A stretch of DNA of 64,000 nucleotides from the NCBI RefSeq assembly GCF_000320505.1, contig NZ_BAGX02000013.1:1-64000 (forward strand), in the 5' to 3' direction. The notes below the pieces were generated by a model. That model was given only the letters and a program-made list of their open reading frames with translations, searched no databases and was not told the DNA's origin. This document shows positions 1 to 9,574 of this stretch, piece by piece; within the stretch, counting starts at the first letter, position 1; the number at the start of each line of letters is the position of its first letter. Made by a program: the position numbers and the translations under genes. The DNA comes from Methanobrevibacter boviskoreani JH1 (GTDB taxonomy: Archaea > Methanobacteriota > Methanobacteria > Methanobacteriales > Methanobacteriaceae).

Positions 1-443
1 GAAAAATCCATGTAAAACTTAAAAAGATTATACATTAAATTCATTGAATTTAAAAATTTTTTAATATTTACAGTATTTTTCCATTCTATTCAATAGACCT
101 CGAAGCATTATAAAACTTTTAAAATTTATATTAAAAAATTAATAATACTTTAATATAATAAACAAGGAGTTTTATAATTATTAGATTACTACATTAGTAT
201 TTTAATCAATAATAATATAAAAGATTTGTCTTTTATTGAAGAAAATATACATTAATAAGGGTTATTAAATCTTTTAAAAGGTATAAAATATTTTATATAT
301 TGTACGTTTTTCTGATTTTATATTAAAATTTTATTTTTAAAGAAATAGAAATTAATTTTTTTTTATTCAATAATAAAATCAATGGTTTATTTTATAATAA
401 TAAATGTAATATATTTAGATTTAAATATAAAAATAAAAAAAAG
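1..443. other. AT-rich intergenic stretch, no gene seen
   Basis: No coding frame, tRNA-like fold or GC-richer patch is visible. An AAGGAG string near 165 resembles a ribosome binding site on the + strand but is followed only by AT-rich sequence without a usable reading frame. Confidence 0.5.
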
Positions 444-1013
444 TTAATCAGTTAAATACTGATCGGAAATTATCCAATAACTCATTGCAATGAGACAGCC
501 TACCATTATTAAAGGTGGATAAACGAAATATCCAAGAATGTATGATATTGTAAATAGTATAAATTCAAATAATGAGTTATGCTCTCCTTTATCTAAATAA
601 ATAATAAGTGCAACATTGGCTGGGTCAGCCCTTTTAATTATTTCTGCTTGTATAACATAATGTATGTGGAGAAGTATAAATATAGATCCAAAACAAGCTT
701 GAGCAAAAAATGAATTAAAGTGTTCTGAAACCATAGTTGTAAAGTATGGAATAAAGCTTAAAATGAATATTCCTGCCAAACTTGTCCAAACAATTGTACT
801 GTTTAATTTATTTATTCTAATAAATAGATTATGGTGTGAATTCCAAATATTAAAAACAATAAAGAAACTTACTAAATATGCAAGAAACTCTATTCTTACT
901 TCCCATAAACTGGCAAAATCCGGATGTGCTGGTATTGGAATTTCCAAAATAATTAAAGTAACGATAATTGCTAAAATAGCATCGATTAATGCCTCAAATC
1001 TTTCAGTATCCAT
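444..1013 (-). CDS. TMEM175-family (DUF1211) membrane protein, copy 2
   Basis: A 189-residue membrane protein with about six hydrophobic segments. The N-terminus has the family hallmark of an Arg-Phe followed by a DAILAI helix and a TLIIL stretch (residues about 5-25), corresponding to the R...FSDGVFAI...TLLVL helix of bacterial and archaeal TMEM175 proteins, which are K+-selective tetrameric channels in the cytoplasmic membrane. The usual FSD is replaced by LID. The start used is the ATG at 1013: the GTG at 1022 lies inside an AGTGAT ribosome binding site that points to the ATG. It overlaps the end of the preceding paralogue by 11 bp, so the two are almost certainly co-translated and may form a hetero-oligomer (inference). 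Ion selectivity cannot be told from sequence. Confidence 0.8.
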   Translation of the reverse strand: MDTERFEALIDAILAIIVTLIILEIPIPAHPDFASLWEVRIEFLAYLVSFFIVFNIWNSHHNLFIRINKLNSTIVWTSLAGIFILSFIPYFTTMVSEHFNSFFAQACFGSIFILLHIHYVIQAEIIKRADPANVALIIYLDKGEHNSLFEFILFTISYILGYFVYPPLIMVGCLIAMSYWIISDQYLTD

Positions 1014-1599
1014 GAGTATCACTATTATCCAATATGTTTATAATTTTAAGTGGTAAATTCCAAACAATTGCACTTAACAAACAAGATATTAAGATTGCAA
1101 TAGGATTAATATATATGCCTATTAAGAATCCTATAATAAATATGGTATAAATTATTAAATTCAAATTAACATATCTTGAACTGTCAAGATTACTATTTTT
1201 ATTAAATTTATCATGTTTTACCGCAATATGGCTAGCCAGTAAATATAAAACATTTGTTAAAATAAATAGACTTCCATAACATATTTCTGGAGCTAATGAA
1301 TATGGGTTTCCAGAAACCCAATATGTAAAGTATGGAACTAAAGTGATAATAAATGTTAATACCATATATATTGCAATAACATAGTTATCTATTTTTTTAA
1401 TTTTATCAAATAGTTTTCTATGACTATTCCAGATACTTGCAATAATAATAAAGCTAATTAAATAACTGAGATATACTACGCTTAAATCCATAATTCCAGA
1501 TAAACTTAATGTTTCGGGCTGTGGTATTTTAAGTACCATAACTGTCATCATTATAGCAAGTATAGCATCAATAAAAGTTTCAAAACGACCTGAATCCAA
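1003..1599 (-). CDS. TMEM175-family (DUF1211) membrane protein, copy 1
   Basis: A 198-residue paralogue of the gene that follows it: both begin M-D-x-x-R-F-E-x-x-I-D-A-I-L-A-I and have the same six-segment layout. Known family members are K+ channels of the cell membrane. I place the start at the TTG at 1599, because a GGTGTT ribosome binding site sits 4 nt upstream and the resulting N-terminus (MDSGRFETFID) aligns with its partner (MDTERFEALID). The ATG at 1611 would put the ribosome binding site inside the gene. Tandem TMEM175 genes suggest either recent duplication or a two-subunit channel. The FSD motif reads FID here. Confidence 0.78.
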   Translation of the reverse strand: MDSGRFETFIDAILAIMMTVMVLKIPQPETLSLSGIMDLSVVYLSYLISFIIIASIWNSHRKLFDKIKKIDNYVIAIYMVLTFIITLVPYFTYWVSGNPYSLAPEICYGSLFILTNVLYLLASHIAVKHDKFNKNSNLDSSRYVNLNLIIYTIFIIGFLIGIYINPIAILISCLLSAIVWNLPLKIINILDNSDTHGY

Positions 1600-1630
1600 T
1601 AAGAACACCATTAATTAATTTTTAATAAGA

Positions 1631-2137
1631 CTAATATTCAATCCATTCTTTAATTTCATCTTTAGCTTTTTGTACATCGGAACCTTTAATATCAAGTCCA
1701 TCTTTAATATCTGCACCATTACAAAGCTTTTTAATATCTTTCATGGAATTTCCTAATCCAGATCCCTCATGAGTAATGAGGGTTTTCACGGTTTTTCCTG
1801 TAAAATCGAGTTGTTTCAATTGTCCTTGTAAAGGCATTGGTAAAGTTCCCCACCAGTTTGGAGAAACAATATAAATTGTATCGTATTGGCTTATATCATC
1901 AAGGTATTCCTTAAGTTCGGGATAAACATTGTTTTCTTGTTCTTTTTTTGCAATTTCAATTGTTTCCATATAAGAATCTGGATAACTTTCCTTGGTTTCT
2001 ACTTGAAAAGTATCAGCATCAATAAATTCTTTAATATGTTCTACTAAAACCTCTGCATTTCCAACTTCAAAATTGACCAAAGAACCGTTAAGATAATTTT
2101 CTCCCCTTCTTGAAAAATATATAATTAGATTATTCAT
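1631..2137 (-). CDS. flavodoxin-family protein
   Basis: A 168-residue single-domain flavodoxin of the Flavodoxin_4 type. The N-terminal beta strand IIYFSRRGENY is the FMN phosphate-binding loop region. YIVSPNWWGTLPMPLQ (about residues 90-105) is the loop that stacks on the isoalloxazine ring, and the ITHEGSGLG segment follows. It is probably a cytoplasmic FMN electron carrier or small quinone/flavin reductase. The start ATG has an AGTGAT ribosome binding site. It lies 31 bp ahead of the TMEM175 pair on the same strand and could share their transcript, but nothing in the sequence ties the functions together. Confidence 0.85.
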   Translation of the reverse strand: MNNLIIYFSRRGENYLNGSLVNFEVGNAEVLVEHIKEFIDADTFQVETKESYPDSYMETIEIAKKEQENNVYPELKEYLDDISQYDTIYIVSPNWWGTLPMPLQGQLKQLDFTGKTVKTLITHEGSGLGNSMKDIKKLCNGADIKDGLDIKGSDVQKAKDEIKEWIEY

Positions 2138-2257
2138 AATATCACTTAGTTTTTATTTATAAATATTAATATATTTAAATTAGTGCATATTAATTTTTTT
2201 TAATAAAGTTAGATTATATTAAATAGTTTATAAATAACTTATTAAGAGGGAATTTTT

Positions 2258-3043
2258 ATGAAGTATATAGATATTGGTTTAAATTTAATGCATAAATCTT
2301 ATAATAAGGACCGTGAAGAAGTAATTAAAAATGCTCAAAATGTAGGAGTTACTAATGCCATTATTACAGGGGCAGATATTCAATCCAGTATTGAGGCGGC
2401 AGAATATTCAGAAAAATATCCGGGTATCTTATATTCAACTGCCGGTGTTCATCCTCATGATGCAAAAACATGTGATGAAAATACAATAAAAATTTTAGAA
2501 GAATTGGCTAGTAAGGATTCTGTAGTTTCTTTAGGTGAATGTGGTCTTGATTATAATAGAAATTATTCCCCTCAAAATATTCAGAGGAAATGGTTTAAAA
2601 AACAATTAGAACTTGCAGAAAAATTAGACATGCCAGTATTTCTTCATGATAGAGAATCATATCCCGATTTTTCAAATATTTTAAAACAATTTCCAAGTGT
2701 AGCAGAGAAATCTGTGGTACATTGTTTCACAGGAAACAAGAATGAGGTTGAAGAGTATCTGTCTTTAGGTTGTTATATAGGAGTTACAGGTTGGATATGT
2801 GATGAAAGACGGGGTGATGAACTTCGTGAAGCTGTTAAGTGTATTCCTCCTCAGAAACTTATGATTGAAACAGATGGACCATTTTTAATTCCTAGGGACT
2901 TGAAACCTAAACCAAAAAAACATAGAAATGAACCAAAATATTTACCTCATATATTGGAGCGTATCGCATCTGAAATGGGTTTAGATTCAGATAAGCTTTC
3001 AAAACAAGTTTATAAAAATACTAAAAGCTTTTTTAATATTTGA
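2258..3043 (+). CDS. TatD-family metal-dependent hydrolase
   Basis: A 261-residue TIM-barrel hydrolase. Metal-site motifs appear in family order: IDIGLNL at the N-terminus, GVHPHD, GECGLDYNR, FLHDRES, VHCFTGN and IETDGPFL near the C-terminus. TatD proteins are Mg2+-dependent 3'-5' DNA exonucleases or deoxyribonucleases in the cytoplasm, linked to DNA repair; the exact substrate here is not shown. Full family length, with a GAGGG ribosome binding site upstream of the ATG. It stands alone between divergent flavodoxin and the MarR/MATE operon. Confidence 0.9.
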   Translation: MKYIDIGLNLMHKSYNKDREEVIKNAQNVGVTNAIITGADIQSSIEAAEYSEKYPGILYSTAGVHPHDAKTCDENTIKILEELASKDSVVSLGECGLDYNRNYSPQNIQRKWFKKQLELAEKLDMPVFLHDRESYPDFSNILKQFPSVAEKSVVHCFTGNKNEVEEYLSLGCYIGVTGWICDERRGDELREAVKCIPPQKLMIETDGPFLIPRDLKPKPKKHRNEPKYLPHILERIASEMGLDSDKLSKQVYKNTKSFFNI

Positions 3044-3087
3044 TTCATTTTTAATTTTTAAAAATCTTATTTTTTTTAAATTTTTAA

Positions 3088-3200
3088 TTGTTGATATGAC
3101 AACATTTATATATTAAAATGTTCAAATATTAATTTAATTGTTGATATATCAATAATCTTATTTTTACTATTATTTTTAATTACAGTGTGATTTATCAATA
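3088..3200 (+). promoter_or_regulatory. promoter with three operator-like repeats upstream of the MarR/MATE operon
   Basis: Two near-identical imperfect palindromes, TTGTTGATATGACAAC at 3088-3103 and TTGTTGATATATCAATAA at 3138-3155, start exactly 50 bp apart and flank a good archaeal TATA box (TTTATATATT, 3105-3114). A third partial copy, TGATTTATCAATA, lies at 3188-3200. Sites bracketing the TATA box just upstream of a MarR gene are what an autorepressor would need, but binding is inferred only. Confidence 0.6.
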
Positions 3201-3241
3201 GTTATTTTTTTTACTAATTTTTTTAAAATTGGGGTGATATT

Positions 3242-3727
3242 CTGTCGGATTTTATTAAGAATAAAGGATGGCTATCAATTGATAGTATAACCCTTTTATT
3301 AACCATAATAATTCGTTCAAAAACCATATATATAATGGAAAAACTTAATTCCCCGGATATTGGAAAAAGTCAGGTTGAGATATTAAATAAAATGGGATTG
3401 TATAATAGGTCAAATAAGAAAATTAACCAGGAATTACTATCATATGATTTACAAATAGATAAAGCATCTATTAGTAGAAGTGTACAAAGTCTTGAAGAGA
3501 AAGGTCTACTTAAAAAAGAACAGGATCCCAATGACAAACGCCAAAATTTACTTTTTTTAACTGATGAAGGAATTGAATTTGCAGATAGAATTAAAAAATA
3601 TGAAGAGGAATGGGAAAATGCTATCTGTGATAATGATAATGAGTATAAGAAAGAATTTCTTGAACATGTACAATATATTACGGGAAAATCACTTGAATTA
3701 ATTTATAAGGAGGAGTGTAATGAGTAA
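3242..3727 (+). CDS. MarR-family transcriptional regulator (CTG start)
   Basis: A winged-helix regulator of 161 residues. The first ATG is at 3335 and would give 130 residues lacking the N-terminal dimerisation helices. Upstream in the same frame the sequence encodes SIDSITLLLTIIIRSKTIY, a typical MarR N-terminal helix, and a GGTGAT ribosome binding site at 3233-3238 sits exactly 3 nt before CTG at 3242, the same spacing seen before ATG/TTG in other genes here. The recognition part reads DKASISRSVQSLEEKGLL, followed by the DPNDKR wing. It overlaps the MATE transporter gene by 8 bp, so it most likely controls its own efflux operon through the repeats upstream. Start confidence about 0.8; family confidence higher. 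Confidence 0.85.
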   Translation: MSDFIKNKGWLSIDSITLLLTIIIRSKTIYIMEKLNSPDIGKSQVEILNKMGLYNRSNKKINQELLSYDLQIDKASISRSVQSLEEKGLLKKEQDPNDKRQNLLFLTDEGIEFADRIKKYEEEWENAICDNDNEYKKEFLEHVQYITGKSLELIYKEECNE

Positions 3728-5093
3728 AAACGATGATAGAACTAAACGAAACATTGAATTAATACGTGGAGATCCTAAAATTGCTATTCGTAAGTTGTCA
3801 TATCCAACAATGTTATCCATGTTTCTTGTCATGTTATATAATATAGCAGACAGTTTATGGGTGGCAGGTCTTGGATCAAATGCATTAGCAGCATTAGGTT
3901 TTATTTCACCATTATTCTTTATTATAGTTAATGTAGGAAATGGTATAGGAGCAGGTGCAAATTCAATAATTGCACGTGCTATTGGGGCAAAAAACAAACC
4001 ACTTGCAGACAACTCCGCAGTTCACTCAATACTAATTGCAGTAATATTATCCGTATTGGTTCCAGTTTTATTGGTTCCATTTCTAAAAGAAATTCTATTA
4101 TTAATGGGTGCTGGTAGCTCATTACAAATGGGTTTAGATTATGGTAATGTTGTGTTTATATGTACATTTTCATTTATATTCAATGGTGTACTTGCTGCAA
4201 TATTAAGATCTGAAGGTGATGCAACAAGATCAATGTATGCGGTTGCAGTTACAGCTGTTTTAAACATAGTATTAGATCCAATATTCATTTATGTATTTGG
4301 AATGGGTGTTGGAGGTGCTGCATGGGCATCTGTTATATCTTCATTAATCGCATGTTTTGTAATGGCTTATTGGATATGGGTTAATAAAGATACATACTTA
4401 AACATTACAAGATCAGCATTTAAATATGACTCATATATTTTAAAACAAATAGGATTAGTTGCTATTCCAAACATGGCAGAGGGAATTGTTTTCTCTGTTA
4501 TGATGATGGTTATGAATTGGATGCTTACATTAGTTGCAGGTACAACTGCAGTAGCTGTATATACATCTGCCGGAAGAATTAACCAACTTGCAATGATTCC
4601 ACTTATTGGTGTAGGTACTGCAATGCTTACAGTTGCAGGGGCAGCTTATGGTGCAAAAGATTATGATAAACTAGAATTCGCACATAAATATGCTATAAAA
4701 TTATCATATATAGTATCAATTATTCTATGTATAGTAATGTTCTTTGGATCTGATTATATAGCATTATTATTTGCATATACGGATCAAAGTGCAATGTTAG
4801 CTCCATTAATATCAGAGGTACTTAAAATATTATGTTTGTTCTTACTTGCTGTACCTGCAGGTATGATTTCTGCTATGGTATTCCAAGGAATAGGAAAAGG
4901 TGTAATATCTTTTGTTATTACATTGTTTAGGGCATTATTACTTGAGATAGCACTTGCATACTTCTTTGGAGTAATATTACACATAGGTCAAAGAGGTATT
5001 TATGGTGGTATGGTTTTAGCTGCAGCTATAGGTAGTGTGATTGCCTATATATGGTGTAGATTATATATTAAAGGTCTTAAAAATAATTCCTAA
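3720..5093 (+). CDS. MATE-family multidrug efflux transporter
   Basis: A 457-residue, 12-helix integral membrane protein of the MATE (MatE) family, which exports cationic drugs or metabolites in exchange for Na+ or H+. Two homologous halves are visible; the first begins at AIRKLSYPTMLSMFLVMLYN with the family's ADSLWVAGLGSNALAALG segment (about residues 35-65). The second half begins near residue 245 with VAIPNMAEG. Full length. The ATG overlaps the end of the MarR gene in the arrangement AATGAGTAA, giving translational coupling. The likely regulator is that MarR protein. Confidence 0.92.
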   Translation: MSKNDDRTKRNIELIRGDPKIAIRKLSYPTMLSMFLVMLYNIADSLWVAGLGSNALAALGFISPLFFIIVNVGNGIGAGANSIIARAIGAKNKPLADNSAVHSILIAVILSVLVPVLLVPFLKEILLLMGAGSSLQMGLDYGNVVFICTFSFIFNGVLAAILRSEGDATRSMYAVAVTAVLNIVLDPIFIYVFGMGVGGAAWASVISSLIACFVMAYWIWVNKDTYLNITRSAFKYDSYILKQIGLVAIPNMAEGIVFSVMMMVMNWMLTLVAGTTAVAVYTSAGRINQLAMIPLIGVGTAMLTVAGAAYGAKDYDKLEFAHKYAIKLSYIVSIILCIVMFFGSDYIALLFAYTDQSAMLAPLISEVLKILCLFLLAVPAGMISAMVFQGIGKGVISFVITLFRALLLEIALAYFFGVILHIGQRGIYGGMVLAAAIGSVIAYIWCRLYIKGLKNNS

Positions 5094-5586
5094 TATTTTT
5101 TCCTTTAATATTTTACATTTTAAGAACTTCAATTTATATGATTTCTTAATAAATTTAAAATTTTATAAGCTTACTTTAATATCATTTAAAGAAAATATTT
5201 ACTTACTTTATGGTTTATCAAAAAACATTAATTTTCAGATTCTTTTTTTCTTTAAAGAAAATATTTACCTATTTTTATATTGAAAATTGTTATTGTTTTA
5301 TAAAAAATATCAAAGTTTTCTGTATTTTTATAAAAATAAGGAAAATGCCGATTTTTTAATTAAATTTTTAAAGATTATCTTTTATATAATAGAATATCAA
5401 AATCTATTTTCTTCCGCTGTAGAAATTAAAGAATTCAATATTTTTTTTAAATAAATTAACTTGATAATTTTATATAATCAAAAAGAGTAAAAAAAAATAT
5501 CATTATTTTAACTGTTATATATAGTTAGTGTAAATTGACTGTTTTTTTATTAAAAATTTATAAAAAGGATTTTTAATATTTAAATT
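5094..5586. other. intergenic stretch with a 20-bp direct repeat
   Basis: Convergent ends of the MATE and malY-type genes. The string TTTAAAGAAAATATTTAC occurs at 5185-5202 and again at 5251-5268, 66 bp apart, each copy followed by a pyrimidine and a TA or T. Between and after them are long T runs that could end transcription from either side. No RNA gene or credible coding frame is seen. Confidence 0.5.
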
Positions 5587-6759
5587 TTAAATATTAAACT
5601 CTTCTTTATAAAGTTCAACGCCTTTCTTCAATCTTTTAAATCCATCCTCTAATAATTTTCTAGGACAAGCTATATTTATTCTTATAAATTGATCTCCATT
5701 TTCACCAAACTCATAACCTGGAGAAAATACTACCTTAGTTTTTTCAAGTAAAAAATCATTAAACTCTTTGGATTTAATATTTAATTTACTACAATCAATC
5801 CATAAAAGATATGTTGCTTCTGATGGAACTAATTTTAAATCGGGTATTTCTTCTTTTAGATATTCATCTAAAAATAGTTTATTGTTGTATATATAATCCC
5901 TTAATTGATTCAGCCAATCTTCACCATGATTATAAGCTGCAATTGCAGCTGAACATGCAAATAAATTCGGATCTGATAGTCCCTCAATTTGAATATGGTT
6001 GAATGCCTTTTCTCTAATGTTTTCATTTGGAATACTAATTGCCGCGGTTTTAATTCCTGCAATATTAAAGGATTTACTTGGTGATAATGTTGTAATACTA
6101 TTATTCCTGTTTTTATTGGATGCTGAGATATAGGGAGTATAAACAAGACCCGGATTTGTTAAATCACAATGAATTTCATCTGAAATTACAATAACATCAT
6201 ATTTGTCTGCTAGTTCTCCAATTTTCTTTAGTTCATCTTTGGTCCAAATTTTACCAATAGGATTATGAGGATTACATAAAAGCATTAGTTTAACTTTGGG
6301 ATCTTTAAATTTTTCTTCTAAATCATTAAAATCAATTGAATAGTTTTCACCATCATAAATTAGTTTATTCTCTTCAACCATCCTATTATTGTCTTCAATA
6401 ACATAAAAGAATACATGATAAACAGGAGTTTGAATAAGGACTTTATCATTTTCCTCTGTAAATTCTCTAATTAAAGAGGATATTGCAGGCATTACAGAAT
6501 TTGTAAATTTTAACCATTCTTTTTTATGAACAACACCATATTTTTTCCACCAATTGATATAAGCGTCATACCACTCATCTGGAATTAGGGTATATCCATA
6601 TATGCCTTCATTTACTTTTGAACTTAAAGCATCTTTTATTTCAGTTGCTACTTTAAAATCCATATCCGCTACCCACATAGGGACTTCACAATCATAGAAA
6701 TCCCATTTTACTGAGTTCGTATCTTTACGATTTATAATAGTATCAAAGTCATATCTCAT
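5587..6759 (-). CDS. MalY/PatB-type PLP-dependent C-S lyase / aminotransferase
   Basis: A 390-residue fold-type I PLP enzyme of the MalY/PatB group. The N-terminus MRYDFDTIINRKDTNSVKWD with the following MWVADMDF is diagnostic of this group, and the PLP lysine lies in SPSKSFNIAG. SDEIHCDL and CNPHNPIGK are the conserved aspartate/asparagine motifs. Members cleave cystathionine to homocysteine or degrade cysteine. Because metX and metY are also in this window, a role in methionine supply is reasonable but not proven. It is transcribed divergently from an HxlR regulator, with a palindromic site between the two genes. Confidence 0.88.
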   Translation of the reverse strand: MRYDFDTIINRKDTNSVKWDFYDCEVPMWVADMDFKVATEIKDALSSKVNEGIYGYTLIPDEWYDAYINWWKKYGVVHKKEWLKFTNSVMPAISSLIREFTEENDKVLIQTPVYHVFFYVIEDNNRMVEENKLIYDGENYSIDFNDLEEKFKDPKVKLMLLCNPHNPIGKIWTKDELKKIGELADKYDVIVISDEIHCDLTNPGLVYTPYISASNKNRNNSITTLSPSKSFNIAGIKTAAISIPNENIREKAFNHIQIEGLSDPNLFACSAAIAAYNHGEDWLNQLRDYIYNNKLFLDEYLKEEIPDLKLVPSEATYLLWIDCSKLNIKSKEFNDFLLEKTKVVFSPGYEFGENGDQFIRINIACPRKLLEDGFKRLKKGVELYKEEFNI

Positions 6760-6862
6760 ATTTTCAACTCAAACTATAATATATAATAATTAAATAAATA
6801 GTTTTGTTATTGTTTTTTTTAAAAGGTAGTATAATAATTATATAGTTATAATTATATTTTAT

Positions 6863-6878
6863 GTAACTTCTAAGTTAC
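6863..6878. promoter_or_regulatory. palindromic operator candidate between malY-type gene and hxlR
   Basis: GTAACTTCTAAGTTAC has perfect 7-bp arms with a 2-bp centre, is unusual against the AT-only background, and sits just upstream of a TATA-like TTTATATAAATATA for the + strand gene. It is a plausible binding site for the HxlR-type protein encoded next to it and could control both divergent genes. Confidence 0.6.
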
Positions 6879-6926
6879 CTTATTTATATAAATATAGTCA
6901 AATATAATATATCTGAGGTTTAAAAA

Positions 6927-7331
6927 ATGTCTGATGCTATGTCATTATGTAAATCTTGTCCTATAGAACAAGCTGTAAATTTGATTCAGAAAAAATGGTT
7001 AGTTTTAATTATTAGGGATATGTTTTTTGGAAAAACTCATTTTAATCAGTTTAAAGAAAATAAACCAAAACTATCCAATAAGGTATTATCAGAATGTTTA
7101 AAGTATATGGAAGAAAATGAATTGGTAATAAAAATAGGAAATCCTGATAATAAGCTTGAAACTGAATATAAACTAACTGAGAAGGGTAAAAGATTAAACA
7201 AAGTTTTATTTGAATTGGCTGAATTTACTATTGATACAGACTCTTATTATCTTGATTTAAAAGACTCAGATAGAGATATGATTAAAGATGAGTTTAGGGA
7301 TACTTTAGAAATTGAAAATGATAATGAATAA
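6927..7331 (+). CDS. HxlR-family helix-turn-helix transcriptional regulator
   Basis: A 134-residue HxlR/DUF24 winged-helix protein. CPIEQAVNLIQKKWLVLIIRDMF at the N-terminus is the family signature (Cys ahead of the first helix, then KW...L.IIRD). FNQFKENKPKLSNKVLSECLKYMEENELV covers the DNA-recognition helix, and the ETEYKLTEKGKRL wing follows. It has two N-terminal cysteines (residues 8 and 11), and redox-sensing HxlR members use cysteine here, so thiol control is possible. The start ATG has a GAGGT ribosome binding site. Its likely target is the adjacent divergent MalY-type gene and itself. Confidence 0.9.
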   Translation: MSDAMSLCKSCPIEQAVNLIQKKWLVLIIRDMFFGKTHFNQFKENKPKLSNKVLSECLKYMEENELVIKIGNPDNKLETEYKLTEKGKRLNKVLFELAEFTIDTDSYYLDLKDSDRDMIKDEFRDTLEIENDNE

Positions 7332-7747
7332 TATATTCTTAATAATTCTTTTACATTTAATCATTTGATATTTATCTGATTTTAAATTTTAATTAATTAA
7401 ATATTATAAAAAAAGCTTATTTTTTGTTTAGATTTTTAGGAATAAAATACTCTTATTTTTAAAAAATATTTTACTATATTATATCTATTAAAACTATTAA
7501 AATTATTAATTTTATTAATATAATTAAATAAATAGTTTTTCTTCTGTTTAATATTCCTACTTGTTTTTATTTTAAATAGATAAACTTATAAAGTTTCAGA
7601 AAGGTTTTTAAACTTGTTTAATAATTATTTATTTTTTCAAATTAAAGAATGAACCTAACCGGATCTTATTTTTATAAAAAAAGGAATTTACTAATTAAAG
7701 TAAACTTAAATTAAAAAAAAGAAATTGTGAAAATTAAATTTCATAAT
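7332..7747. other. intergenic stretch, nothing recognised
   Basis: Convergent gene ends separated by AT-rich sequence with several T and A runs suitable for termination. No repeat, hairpin of note, RNA gene or coding frame seen. Confidence 0.5.
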
Positions 7748-9527
<1,780 letters not shown>

Positions 9528-9574
9528 CTATTTAGAAATTGTTATTTTACTTGTAACCTTATGTTCTCCAAATT

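Noticed and set aside
5041-5283. An 80-codon + strand frame overlapping the end of the MATE gene
   Set aside because: Low-complexity Phe/Ile/Leu/Tyr translation of AT-rich DNA, with no ribosome binding site; it only reflects the direct repeat there.
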